Below are positions 43,574 through 52,154 of a stretch of 64,000 nt of DNA, piece after piece. This DNA comes from Scytonematopsis contorta HA4267-MV1. Lineage in GTDB: Bacteria > Cyanobacteriota > Cyanobacteriia > Cyanobacteriales > Nostocaceae. The notes under the pieces are model-generated. The model saw only the letters and a list, made by a program, of their open reading frames with translations. It was not told the DNA's origin and ran no database searches. The stretch is taken from the NCBI GenBank assembly GCA_019359035.1, contig JAHHIC010000093.1, forward strand, positions 124,001 through 188,000, written 5' to 3'. The number at the start of each line of letters is the position of its first letter. Positions within the stretch are counted from its first letter, which is position 1. The translations under genes were made by a program, and so were the position numbers.

Positions 43574-45736
43574 TTTCAGATAAATCAACAAATTCAACCC
43601 CGGAATCGTCCGCGAAAGCGTCCACAGCAGCAAAGTAATATACAGTATACCCAAACACCACTGATACCAAGCCAAAGCAGAAATAATACCGGGTAAATGT
43701 TCATCCCGCAACCGAATATCATTAAACCCTAGCTTAATTAAATTATTCAAACTAAAATCATAGTAATTAAGCCAATTCCAGTGACGCTCCCACAACAAAG
43801 GAATATACCGCTCCCGAAAAGCCGGATAATTAGGAATAACAGGCAATCGTCCTATCAATAACCTCACCTGTCTTAAAGTCCCCTCAGCGGTAAAGTAAGA
43901 AACATCCATCAAATCGTGAAAGCGTCCCTCCTCATACATCCGGAACAGCAAACTCATAGATACCGGAAAAATAATAATACAAACACACCCCAAACTCAGC
44001 CAAGGTTGCTCCGACTCTCGAAAAATAGATATTAAACCCAGCAGTACAAAAAAGGTAAAACTCGTCAGCATCCAAAAAGTTTCGTCACCAGTAGGAACAA
44101 TAGCCACCGGACGTAACCGACGAAAACGGTCAACCAACCAATACACCAAACCAAAGTAAGCGATAGTAATCTCTCCCACTCCTACAACCAGCCAAACATT
44201 AGTACCATATCCAGAAAGTAGTAATAAAATACTCAAACCCAACCATCGCAGAGCTTGTAACAACCACCCTCCCACCGACAGTGGTTCATCAAAAACAAGA
44301 AGTGGAGCAACCTGCTTATATATTTCCAAATCAACTTCCGGAATACTCAACAAATCACTCCCACTTCTAAAAAGTTGCCGAATGCGATGACGAGCAATAG
44401 CAGCAGCTTGCACAGTCGAAAAACCCAAACTTTGTAACTTCTCCTCCGAAGCCAGATTAATATTAATAGCAAAAAGACGATGATATAACTCCAGCAAACG
44501 TAATCGTTGTTTCTTATATTCAATTTGATTTGCATCTGCAATTTGCTGCTGCTGTCTAAAATTCTGCACCAAATTCCGCAAAACATTTTGGTTCCCTTGC
44601 AAAGTTGGAACACAAAGATGCTTACCAATTTCTCCAGGATTCCCTAAAATTTTTGCTTGATTAGAATTAAAACCCAGACCAGCCACATTTAAAAAAGCTT
44701 CCTTAGCAAAACTAGTATCGCTAAAATCAGCTTGATTCAAAATACTCGCACCCCGCAAATTAACAGACTGACTAAACTGCGCTTCTCGGAAAGTAACAGC
44801 TTGTTCAAAAGTTGTTTCCATCAAAAACAAAAACTTATTGAAATTAGCCTTAGTAAACTGTGCTTGATTAGCAAAACGAACCCCAGAAAAATTAGCATTT
44901 TCCAAGCACTGTACGCGATTAAATTTGGCTAACTGCTTAAAAACAGCCTGAGTAAAATTCGCTGTATCTATAAAAGTGCTACCTTGAAAATAAACAGCAT
45001 CCTGAAACTGAGTTTGCTTAAAATCTACTTGCTCAAAGAATATACTGCCTAAATAATTACTTTCCTTTCTAAAAACAGCATTATTAAAAGTAACTGGACG
45101 ACTAAAGCGAGCTTCGTTCCAAGTAGTAGCAGAATTAAAAATAGCACCTTGAGCATTAATAGGCTGAAGAAAAAAAGTATTAGCAAACTGCACATTACCA
45201 CTAAAACGAGTTTGCATCATTGTCAGTGAACCACGAAAAACATTAGTATCACTCGAACTATTTGACTTATTACCCAACTGATTACCCAACTGATTACCTA
45301 AAAGTGAACGACAATCTTTAGGAGTGGGAGAATCAACAGCAACTGACGACAAACAAACAAAACGTAACCGTTCTAACTGTTGTTGTTCAATAGGTGTAAA
45401 AATTGGAGTTATGGCTTGGGAAAACAGAGGAGTTCTTAATCCCAAATCACTACCAATCAAATCTCCCTGAATCAGAGAATTACTCAAATCCAAACCCAAA
45501 GGTTTGACACCAGTTTTTTGCAATTCTTTTCGCAACAGTTGATAAAAAGCATCGCGAAATACTGCATTATCTGGTCGTAAATCTATCACCATCTGTCGTA
45601 AATCTACTGTCAAACTGCCTTCATTAATAATCGGTGAATGTAGGCGTTGTTCTAGAATTTCCAGAGTTAATGGGGTGCGTTCTAGTTGTGGTTGTGCGAG
45701 TACATTAGGTGTTGATAAAAAGAAGAAAAACAACAC
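43571..45736 (-). CDS. Pentapeptide-repeat membrane protein with helix-hairpin-helix segment
   Basis: From a GTG at 45736 the protein has about 721 residues: a signal segment (LFFFFLSTPNVLAQ), a long region of A(D/N)FxxA(x)F-type pentapeptide repeats (for example ANFTQAVFKQLAKF, ANFSGVRFANQAQF), a ComEA-like helix-hairpin-helix segment (LASEEKLQSLGFSTVQAAAIARHRI..LLSIPEVD), and about five C-terminal membrane helices. The frame extends to an ATG at 45907, but the additional 57 residues are encoded largely by dispersed repeats (PPSLLGKGGRGVRS and MPTPQEG), so I favour the later start. Function unknown; perhaps an envelope-anchored scaffold. The architecture is unusual. Confidence 0.8.
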   Translation of the reverse strand: MLFFFFLSTPNVLAQPQLERTPLTLEILEQRLHSPIINEGSLTVDLRQMVIDLRPDNAVFRDAFYQLLRKELQKTGVKPLGLDLSNSLIQGDLIGSDLGLRTPLFSQAITPIFTPIEQQQLERLRFVCLSSVAVDSPTPKDCRSLLGNQLGNQLGNKSNSSSDTNVFRGSLTMMQTRFSGNVQFANTFFLQPINAQGAIFNSATTWNEARFSRPVTFNNAVFRKESNYLGSIFFEQVDFKQTQFQDAVYFQGSTFIDTANFTQAVFKQLAKFNRVQCLENANFSGVRFANQAQFTKANFNKFLFLMETTFEQAVTFREAQFSQSVNLRGASILNQADFSDTSFAKEAFLNVAGLGFNSNQAKILGNPGEIGKHLCVPTLQGNQNVLRNLVQNFRQQQQIADANQIEYKKQRLRLLELYHRLFAININLASEEKLQSLGFSTVQAAAIARHRIRQLFRSGSDLLSIPEVDLEIYKQVAPLLVFDEPLSVGGWLLQALRWLGLSILLLLSGYGTNVWLVVGVGEITIAYFGLVYWLVDRFRRLRPVAIVPTGDETFWMLTSFTFFVLLGLISIFRESEQPWLSLGCVCIIIFPVSMSLLFRMYEEGRFHDLMDVSYFTAEGTLRQVRLLIGRLPVIPNYPAFRERYIPLLWERHWNWLNYYDFSLNNLIKLGFNDIRLRDEHLPGIISALAWYQWCLGILYITLLLWTLSRTIPGLNLLIYLK

Positions 45737-45751
45737 GCATAGACAAAGAGA

Positions 45752-45920
45752 CCTAACCCCCCTACCCCCCTTCCCTAAGAGGGAGGGGGGGAAATTTAAA
45801 GACCCTCTCAATAAGAGAGAAGATTTTTTTTGTGAAACATAAAACTTTGCAAACAACCTACTAAAAATTTCCAACCAGCAAACTCTCCCCTCTTGTGGGG
45901 TGGGCATCCTTGCCCGCCCT
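45752..45920. repeat. Dispersed repeats at the 5' end of the pentapeptide gene
   Basis: Contains a GC-rich palindrome (cccttccct / agggagggg, 45767-45792) and, at 45896-45918, the gtggggtgggcatccttgcc element also present at 15737. Both fall within the extended reading frame of the neighbouring gene. Confidence 0.75.
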
Positions 45921-45931
45921 TGATTACTTGA

Positions 45932-46936
45932 TTACACACCATCAATTATTAGGACAATTTTACCCGTCATTGACCCACTTTCTAATAATTCATGAGCTTT
46001 TGCAGCATCCCCCAAACCAAGCTGATGACCCACATGAACTTTCAACTTTCCTTCATCCATCCAACCTGCACATTGTTCTAAAATTTCTCCTTGATGCTGT
46101 TGAGCCTCCACCAGACCTTGCAACATAGGAGTCAACATTAATTCCAAACTAATGCGGAGATTACGGGAACGAGCAGCCTTCCAAACAGTTTTTGCATCAG
46201 GCTCCAAAATCGTCACAATATCACCATATACCCGTACCGCAGGAAAAGTCTTATAAAAAGTTTCCCCACCAACAGTATCAAAAGCCAAATCCACTCCATC
46301 ACCACCAGTCCAATCCAACACAGCTTGAGCAAAATCCACCTGCTTATAATTAATCACCCAATCAGCACCCAACCCTCTAACAAAATCAGCCTTTTCCTGG
46401 GAACCTACAGTCGTACAGACACTTGCACCCTTAAGCTTAGCAAGTTGAATCGCCACATGACCCACACCACCAGCACCAGCATGAACCAAAACTTTTTCCC
46501 CCGGTTCCAATCGTCCACGTTCGTACAAAGCTTCCCACGCAGTAATTAAAACCAAAGGAGCAGCCGCAGCAACCGCAAAAGAAACAGACTTCGGTTTACG
46601 AGCAACAAATCGTTCATCAACAGTAGTATATTCAGCATAATTACCTTGATGACTACCCAAACCACCATTGCAAAAATATACTTCGTTCCCTACGCGAAAC
46701 CGCTTAACACCTGCACCAATAGCTTCCACCACTCCAGCACCATCGCAACCAAGAACAGCAGGCATTTTATCAGGAAAAAAAGTCCCGCGTTGACGAAGTT
46801 TAGTATCAATAGGATTAACACCAGCAGCATGTAATTTGACCAAAATATCTGTATTACTAACTAAAGATGGTTTTGGCACATCTTGTACTTGTAAAACTTG
46901 TGGATTTCCTGCGGCTGTCATCACAACTGCTTTCAC
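45932..46936 (-). CDS. Quinone oxidoreductase-like zinc-independent medium-chain dehydrogenase
   Basis: 334 residues of the quinone oxidoreductase (QOR) branch of the medium-chain dehydrogenase/reductase superfamily. The N-terminal GroES-like domain (LHAAGVNPIDTKLRQRG, VLGCDGAGVVEAIG) lacks the zinc ligands of alcohol dehydrogenases. The Rossmann motif is AGAGGVGHVA and an NADPH-type fingerprint follows. It probably reduces quinones or reactive enones with NADPH. The start is a GTG at 46936, fixed by a perfect AGGAGG (46945-46950) eight bases away. It is transcribed away from the tandem units upstream. Confidence 0.92.
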   Translation of the reverse strand: MKAVVMTAAGNPQVLQVQDVPKPSLVSNTDILVKLHAAGVNPIDTKLRQRGTFFPDKMPAVLGCDGAGVVEAIGAGVKRFRVGNEVYFCNGGLGSHQGNYAEYTTVDERFVARKPKSVSFAVAAAAPLVLITAWEALYERGRLEPGEKVLVHAGAGGVGHVAIQLAKLKGASVCTTVGSQEKADFVRGLGADWVINYKQVDFAQAVLDWTGGDGVDLAFDTVGGETFYKTFPAVRVYGDIVTILEPDAKTVWKAARSRNLRISLELMLTPMLQGLVEAQQHQGEILEQCAGWMDEGKLKVHVGHQLGLGDAAKAHELLESGSMTGKIVLIIDGV

Positions 46937-47084
46937 GAATTTTTCCTCCTAAAAAAGCGATGCACTTAGATAATTTTAAATAAAATAAATCTTCTATATT
47001 CGCTCTTGATTCTTTGGCAGGTCAAGAGAAAGCCCACCCCACAAGATTAAAGAAATTATCATTTGGAAATTCCTTAAGCTTATC

Positions 47085-47205
47085 AAAAAAAAAGCCATGA
47101 AATAAATTCACGGCTTTTTGTGTGGTGTGAGGAGTTTAACTCCTTTTCATCATATAACTTTCTAATAGAAACCAGCAAACTCGTAACAGTTTCGGAAACA
47201 AGCTT
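47085..47205 (-). ncRNA. Candidate small RNA unit A
   Basis: Read on the minus strand, the unit starts near CTTGTTTCCGAAACTGTTAC (47202-47183), passes TATGATGAAA (47154-47145) and a stem AGGAGT/ACTCCT (47130-47144), and ends in a terminator: AAAGCCGTGAA pairs with TTCATGGCTTT (47117-47107/47101-47091, one mismatch or wobble), followed by six T. A five-codon frame MMKRS lies at 47153-47136. It is homologous to units B and C. A 64-codon minus frame spans it, so a small protein is the alternative. Confidence 0.45.
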
Positions 47206-47282
47206 TTTCACGAAGTAAGAGGTTTTTTTGCTTAATTTTTTAACAACTCTCAATAAAGCGTCGTTAAACTTCGACAATATTT

Positions 47283-47440
47283 ATGATTGGTAAAAAAAAT
47301 AAAAACCGTGAACGCTTAGACCAATCCACGGCTTAGTTTGTAAGTATAAGGAGCCAATCTTAGACGTATTACCTGACATCATCATAAAGCCATGCGATTT
47401 AAAACCGAGCTTCGTAACAGTTTTGGTAACAAGAATCGGT
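47283..47440 (-). ncRNA. Candidate small RNA unit B
   Basis: Minus-strand unit with CTTGTTACCAAAACTGTTAC (47432-47413), then TTATGATGATG (47386-47376) and a terminator: CCGTGGA pairs with TTCACGG (one wobble) and is followed by TTTTTATTTTTTTT down to about 47292. It is the most diverged of the three units in its middle part. Confidence 0.45.
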
Positions 47441-47450
47441 AATAAATAGC

Positions 47451-47572
47451 AAAAACCGCAGAACTCGAAGAATTCCACGGTTTTTGATTAGGTGTGAGGA
47501 GATTTAACTTAATTTCATCATAAACCCGCTTGAGTATATTCAACATCCTCGTTACAGTTTTGGTAACGAGCC
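47451..47572 (-). ncRNA. Candidate small RNA unit C
   Basis: Minus-strand unit beginning with a perfect hairpin, CTCGTTAC (47570-47563) / GTAACGAG... on the opposite arm (47555-47548), loop CAAAACT. TTTATGATGAAAT follows (47524-47512), with a five-codon frame MMKLS (47521-47504). The end is a terminator-like stem, AAAAACCG..GAA with TTC..CGGTTTTT (47485-47451). The distance between the 5' motif and the terminator (about 120 bases) matches units A and B. Confidence 0.45.
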
Positions 47573-47654
47573 AAACGTAATCTCATCAACCCACAGAAAA
47601 CCACCTTATTTCAACCCGTTTTAAACGGGTTTAAGCTTTAAGCCAGAAATTTAT

Positions 47655-47719
47655 TTCTAGGCTTAATTTCTAGGCTTAATTTCTAGGCTTAATTTCTAGG
47701 CTTTATTTCTAGACTTTAT
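47655..47719. repeat. Five tandem 13-bp repeats at the end of the DUF3352 gene
   Basis: ttctaggcttaat repeated at 47655, 47668, 47681, 47694 and 47707, with the last copy slightly changed and running into the DUF3352 stop codon. A palindrome AACCCGTTT/AAACGGGTT lies just beyond, at 47613-47632. Confidence 0.85.
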
Positions 47720-49377
47720 TTTCCAACCAGAAAAAACAGCCCAGCCTTAACCGACCCAGCATCACTACCATAGCTACTGAGCGTCAAAGAGCGCAAATCT
47801 TCAAAAAACGGCTTCCCTAAAATTTTGATAATCTTCAAAATCGGCAATTGCTCTACCACAAATCTCTGGCTTTGTTCCCAGTCCAGATACACATAACCTT
47901 GGTTTGGTTTAGGAATTGCTGCTACACTCGCAACAAAACTGCGGTCATTCATCAAACTATTTTCCTTAGCTTCCAGAACTTCATCCATAGCCTCTAAAGA
48001 AGAAGTAAAAATCTCGTAATTACCAAGAGTCGTATGCACTCCCTGTACAGTGGTCTCAACATTAAAAGACTTTGAACCTTTAGCATTACCTGTTTTATTT
48101 GTAGTTTTCAACTCCGTCCAACCTGAAACCTGCTTTCCTCCTAAGTCAAATGTAATGATATTTAATCCTTTAGACAAAGCAATCTCATCTAAATGAGTAA
48201 CTCCCGCGCTTGTCCCTTCCACTTTTTGGGCAACAAAAACCCAATCTGGAGTTGTTTGCTCGCTATTAGGCAATAACCCAATCGCATATTCACCTGTTAC
48301 CCAACTAAAAATATCGGACGGTAACTTTATCCCCCACTGTTTTTCAAAATTCACTAAAGCTTGTTTAGCCTTAGGAATAAAATTCTTACCAGGAACTGTT
48401 ATCGCTCCCTTTACTTGCGACCAAAGTTGAGATACATCAGAGTTTTCCAACCCATTTAAATTAGAACCAGAAATAGCTAAACCAACTCTAGCTGGAATAT
48501 ATTGCAGCGCTTCCACCGGTTGAGAAAGTTGGGCAGACGGTGGTAAAATTTCACCTGTAGACAAAACTGTCGTTTCTGCCAGCAATCCCTTATTAGGTAA
48601 TGTTATAGAAATAATTTCACTATCAAATAGTGGTTGTTCCAGTTGTAAACCCTGCCATTGTGCCAGAATAGGAAAATTAAGAAAAGTCATTCCCAAACTA
48701 TCCTTGGGTAGCTGTTCCAAAGATTGCTGATATTTACTAAAACTGCTCAAATTTAAATCAGGAGCTTGAGCGTTATTTATTGCCTCTCGAAGAATTTTGG
48801 GGTCATTAGCAAACAATACAAATTTATCACCCACAACCCCACCAGCTAATATCCCTTTCTCAGGTTGAGAAGCATCAGAAATTACTTTTACTCCTTCGTA
48901 TTCTTCTACTGTTAAGTTTGCTCCCGATAACACCCGCTTGGAAAATAATAGCTGCACAAACTCCTGACTTAACTCTGGCTTATCAGTAGCAAGTGCGATT
49001 AGATACCCTGGTTGTAAACCATTACTCGGTTCCCGGTCAATATCTAAAGCGGTGACAGCAAGACTGATTTCATCACCCAACCAAGGTTGAATATCTTTTT
49101 TATAATCAAGACCAGTATTAGTTAATAAACTGGTTTTCAGCTTAGATATTTCCCCTTTGCGCTCCTTAGCTTGTAATTTATCTGGATTTACCAGCAACGA
49201 CACCATCACAGGTGCATTTTTAGAAACAAACACAGCAGCACCTGGTTCTCTATTTGTGTTTCCATCACCCACAGACACAGCATTTGCGCTCAACAAACCG
49301 TAAAAGCCAGAGGTAAAAATTAACAGCAGCGTTACGACACCCGATGTCAGAAACCTGAAGAGTAAACTTTGCTTCAT
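47716..49377 (-). CDS. DUF3352 family secreted or periplasmic protein
   Basis: 553 residues from the ATG at 49377; an in-frame TTG at 49392 adds five. A clear signal peptide (LLFRFLTSGVVTLLLIFTSGFYGLLSANA) indicates export. The mature part reads as the cyanobacterial DUF3352 family (APVMVSLLVNPDKL, WLGDEISLAVTALD, FVLFANDPKILREAIN, IFSWVTGEYAIGLLP). No enzymatic motif is recognised. Family members are widespread in cyanobacteria and uncharacterised. The gene is divergent from the rhodanese gene and is followed by 13-bp repeats and the tandem units. Confidence 0.88.
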   Translation of the reverse strand: MKQSLLFRFLTSGVVTLLLIFTSGFYGLLSANAVSVGDGNTNREPGAAVFVSKNAPVMVSLLVNPDKLQAKERKGEISKLKTSLLTNTGLDYKKDIQPWLGDEISLAVTALDIDREPSNGLQPGYLIALATDKPELSQEFVQLLFSKRVLSGANLTVEEYEGVKVISDASQPEKGILAGGVVGDKFVLFANDPKILREAINNAQAPDLNLSSFSKYQQSLEQLPKDSLGMTFLNFPILAQWQGLQLEQPLFDSEIISITLPNKGLLAETTVLSTGEILPPSAQLSQPVEALQYIPARVGLAISGSNLNGLENSDVSQLWSQVKGAITVPGKNFIPKAKQALVNFEKQWGIKLPSDIFSWVTGEYAIGLLPNSEQTTPDWVFVAQKVEGTSAGVTHLDEIALSKGLNIITFDLGGKQVSGWTELKTTNKTGNAKGSKSFNVETTVQGVHTTLGNYEIFTSSLEAMDEVLEAKENSLMNDRSFVASVAAIPKPNQGYVYLDWEQSQRFVVEQLPILKIIKILGKPFFEDLRSLTLSSYGSDAGSVKAGLFFLVGK

Positions 49378-49539
49378 ATTTTTTCTTCTCAAATCGCGAT
49401 GGGAAGTCCATTAACAAATATCCCATACCTTGTTATTTCCAAAACCCACCTGCGTGGCTTTTCCTTGTGTAGCTGCGATTTCAATCGCCAAGTGCAAAAA
49501 TATAAGTAAAATTATTTCTCCAAGCTACCTCAAAAAACT

Positions 49540-49881
49540 ATGACAGGTCTAACCCAAATTACCGTCCAAGAACTTGCAACTCGCTTATCTTCTCCCGACC
49601 CCAACCTTCAGCTTGTTGACGTCCGCGAACCACAAGAGCTGGAAATGGCAAAAATAGAGGGTTTCATAAATTTACCCCTAGGTCAATTTTCCGAGTGGGG
49701 AGATTTAATCCATGCAAAATTAGACGCAAACGCGGAAACCTTAGTATTGTGTCATCACGGGGTTCGTTCGGCTCAGATGTGCCAGTGGTTAGCAAGCCAA
49801 GGATTTACAAATGTGAAAAATATCTCAGGCGGTATTGATGCCTACTCAATAAGAGTTGACCCTTCTGTTCCACAATATTGA
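49540..49881 (+). CDS. Single-domain rhodanese
   Basis: 113 residues forming one rhodanese domain. The active-site loop is CHHGVRS with Cys71 as the sulfur-carrying nucleophile. The conserved VDVREPQELEMAKIEGFINLPLGQF precedes it. Such proteins (GlpE/PspE-like) transfer sulfane sulfur to thiols or act in redox signalling. The stop codon is followed directly by six tggggag heptamers. The heat-shock repressor gene hrcA follows at 50337, a neighbourhood I recall from other cyanobacteria. Confidence 0.93.
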   Translation: MTGLTQITVQELATRLSSPDPNLQLVDVREPQELEMAKIEGFINLPLGQFSEWGDLIHAKLDANAETLVLCHHGVRSAQMCQWLASQGFTNVKNISGGIDAYSIRVDPSVPQY

Positions 49882-49923
49882 TGGGGAGTGGGGAGTGGGG
49901 AGTGGGGAGTGGGGAGTGGGGAG
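49882..49923. repeat. tggggag heptamer array (6 units)
   Basis: Six perfect heptamers starting on the base after the TGA stop of the rhodanese gene. Confidence 0.92.
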
Positions 49924-50336
49924 TTCTCCACTATGTTATGCTTAAAGAAACAATATATTAACTTAAGGTAAATTTTAGAATAATTTCTATATTAAGACTG
50001 ATGGGCAACATTACACTTCTGTATCTACTAACAGGTATACTTTACTTATACGATATTAGTTTACTTAAAAACATAGTTATACCATAATCTATGGGAAAAT
50101 ACTGAAAAATGTAGGAAATGTTGTAAATTACACCAGATGCTTTGGCAATAATGGCTAAGCTCTATTTAAATACAAATTTAATCAAAAGCACACCTGTCAC
50201 CTTGGTTTCACTGATTCCATAAGTGGCTAGTAATTTGCTATGTTGCGTAAAAGTCAAGAATCTCTTTTAGAGATAAATTTCGCAAACAAATTTTTCAAAT
50301 AATCCTTAAAATACAGACTCAGTAAAACCAAAATCT
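49882..50336. other. rhodanese-hrcA intergenic region
   Basis: Begins with six tggggag heptamers (49882-49923) immediately after the rhodanese stop. The rest is AT-rich. A 28-codon hydrophobic frame (50001-50087) lacks a ribosome binding site and is not called. No CIRCE element (TTAGCACTC-N9-GAGTGCTAA) is visible before hrcA. Confidence 0.55.
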
Positions 50337-51413
50337 ATGCAATTCCATCTGACAAATCGACAACAGCATATACTTTGGGCTACGGTACGTCATTACATAG
50401 CTACCGCTGAGCCTGTTGGTTCCAAAGCATTAGTGGAGGAATACAACCTTGGTGTAAGCTCCGCCACAATTCGTAATATTATGGGTGTATTAGAAAATGC
50501 TGGCTTACTTTTCCAACCCCATACTTCAGCCGGGAGAGTACCTTCAGACTCCGGTTACAGAATTTATGTAGACCAGTTGATTACAACAGGTGATACTTTA
50601 ACACGACAAGTGGAGCAGTCTCTACAAAAACCCATCAAATTTGAAGATTTTACATTGGAAGGATTGCTGCAAGGAGCTGCACAAATTTTGTCAACTGTTC
50701 GTGGCTGCATTAGTCTAATCACCCTACCACAAACCAACACAGGCACATTACGGCATTTACAATTAGTCCAAGTTGACCCTCAAAGGGTAATGTTAATTGT
50801 GGTAACAGACGGTTATGAAACCCATTCCGCATTAATGGAACTACCACCAAAACCTGAGCAAACTAAAGACATCGCAGAAGTTATAGACAGAGAACTACAA
50901 ATAGTCTCTAACTTTTTGAATAGTCAGTTGCGAGGAAAAAGTTTGATGGAAATATCGACTATCGACTGGAGTACTTTAGATAAAGAATTTCAAAGCTATG
51001 GGGAATTTCTACAAAAATCCGTTGTCGAATTAACTCGTCGTACTCGTGCAAATAGTAACACCCAAATACTGGTTCGGGGAGTTGCGGAAGTTTTGCGTCA
51101 ACCAGAATTTTCTGAACTACAACAAGTGCAAACAATCATCCAACTTTTGGAAGAAGAACAAGAAGAAATTTGGCGATTAATTTTTGAAGAGTCGGAAGTA
51201 CCAGACAACGCAAAATCTAAGGTGACAGTGAGAATCGGTTCAGAAAATCCCTTAGAACCTATACGCACTTGCACCTTAATTTCTTCAACTTATCGTCGTG
51301 GTTCTGTACCAGTCGGAAGTGTGGGTGTATTGGGACCTACACGACTAGAATATGAAAATGCAATAGCTGTAGTCGCAGCAGCCGCAGATTATTTATCGGA
51401 GGCTTTGAGTTAA
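50337..51413 (+). CDS. hrcA: Heat-inducible transcription repressor HrcA
   Basis: 358 residues. HrcA binds CIRCE elements and represses groESL-type chaperone operons; GroEL titration sets its activity. The N-terminal winged helix is recognisable ([67 protein letters not shown]). The C-terminal effector domain contains [28 protein letters not shown] and [15 protein letters not shown]. Length is standard. A membrane protein gene follows 54 bases later on the same strand. Confidence 0.96.
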   Translation: MQFHLTNRQQHILWATVRHYIATAEPVGSKALVEEYNLGVSSATIRNIMGVLENAGLLFQPHTSAGRVPSDSGYRIYVDQLITTGDTLTRQVEQSLQKPIKFEDFTLEGLLQGAAQILSTVRGCISLITLPQTNTGTLRHLQLVQVDPQRVMLIVVTDGYETHSALMELPPKPEQTKDIAEVIDRELQIVSNFLNSQLRGKSLMEISTIDWSTLDKEFQSYGEFLQKSVVELTRRTRANSNTQILVRGVAEVLRQPEFSELQQVQTIIQLLEEEQEEIWRLIFEESEVPDNAKSKVTVRIGSENPLEPIRTCTLISSTYRRGSVPVGSVGVLGPTRLEYENAIAVVAAAADYLSEALS

Positions 51414-51467
51414 TTCTGGCTTATTATATAGTTATTGATATATTGATAAATCAGTAAAATCTTTCTG

Positions 51468-52154
51468 ATGACAAAAAGAATTTTATTCGCTTTACTGTGG
51501 ATTGGATTTGTTACTTATGCTTTTGTATTTGCACCTCCGGACGACCCAAATACCTTAGAATTAATTACAAATCTTTCTACAGGAAAATGGCAAGGAATCA
51601 ACCCTTTGGTAGTCGCACTTTTTAATCTTATGGGTATTTGGCCCCTGATTTATAGTGCTGTCGTCTTTATTGATGGTAGAACTCAAAAAATACCCGCATG
51701 GATTTTTGCCACTATTAGTTTTGCTGTGGGAGCTTTTGCGATTTTACCCTACCTAGCATTACGTCAATCTAACAAAGAATTTATCGGTCAAAAAGGTATA
51801 TTTCTCAAGATACTAGATTCTCGTCTTACTGGTATTGCTTTGACAATCGGAGCGGCAATATTAGTCGCATATGGTTTACAGGGTGCAGACTGGGGAGATT
51901 TTGCTCGTCAGTGGCAAACTAGTCGTTTTATCAATGTAATGAGTTTAGATTTCTGTCTGCTCAGCTTATTGTTCCCGACATTATTGGAAGATGATATGGC
52001 ACGTCGCAGCTTTCAAAATTCAACATTATTTTGGATAACGGCACTGATACCATTATTTGGTGCTTCAATTTATTTGTGCCTACGACCACCCATAACTGAA
52101 AATAGTGCTGAGAAGCTAGTACAAGCAGAGATATCTAACTCACAACAAATGTAG
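51468..52154 (+). CDS. Conserved cyanobacterial integral membrane protein
   Basis: 228 residues with about six hydrophobic helices (ILFALLWIGFVTYAFVFAP, NPLVVALFNLMGIWPLIYSAVVF, WIFATISFAVGAFAILPYLAL, LTGIALTIGAAILVAYGL, CLLSLLFPTLL, ITALIPLFGASIYLCL). The text ALFNLMGIWPLIYSAVVFIDG is well conserved, as I recall, in cyanobacterial and plastid-targeted homologues of DUF2834-like type, but I am not sure of the family name. No function is assigned. It is probably cotranscribed with hrcA and converges with crtW, with no space between the two genes. Confidence 0.8.
   Translation: MTKRILFALLWIGFVTYAFVFAPPDDPNTLELITNLSTGKWQGINPLVVALFNLMGIWPLIYSAVVFIDGRTQKIPAWIFATISFAVGAFAILPYLALRQSNKEFIGQKGIFLKILDSRLTGIALTIGAAILVAYGLQGADWGDFARQWQTSRFINVMSLDFCLLSLLFPTLLEDDMARRSFQNSTLFWITALIPLFGASIYLCLRPPITENSAEKLVQAEISNSQQM

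Larger units (their letters stand above)
46937..47715. other. Gene-poor region with three tandem transcript-like units and 13-bp repeats
   Basis: 779 bases between the DUF3352 gene and the oxidoreductase gene. It contains three related units on the minus strand, each ending in a terminator-like hairpin (see entries at 47085, 47283 and 47451), a palindrome at 47613-47632 and a 13-bp tandem repeat at 47655-47719. Confidence 0.7.

Noticed and set aside
47083-47478. Two minus-strand frames of 64-65 codons across the tandem units
   Set aside because: Their last codons are the terminator-like hairpins, and they start at weak codons. There is some peptide similarity between units (LV..TVT, LYDE), so I kept this as an alternative inside the finding but did not call CDSs.
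50001-50087. 28-codon hydrophobic frame upstream of hrcA
   Set aside because: No ribosome binding site; a short hydrophobic frame is expected by chance in AT-rich DNA.
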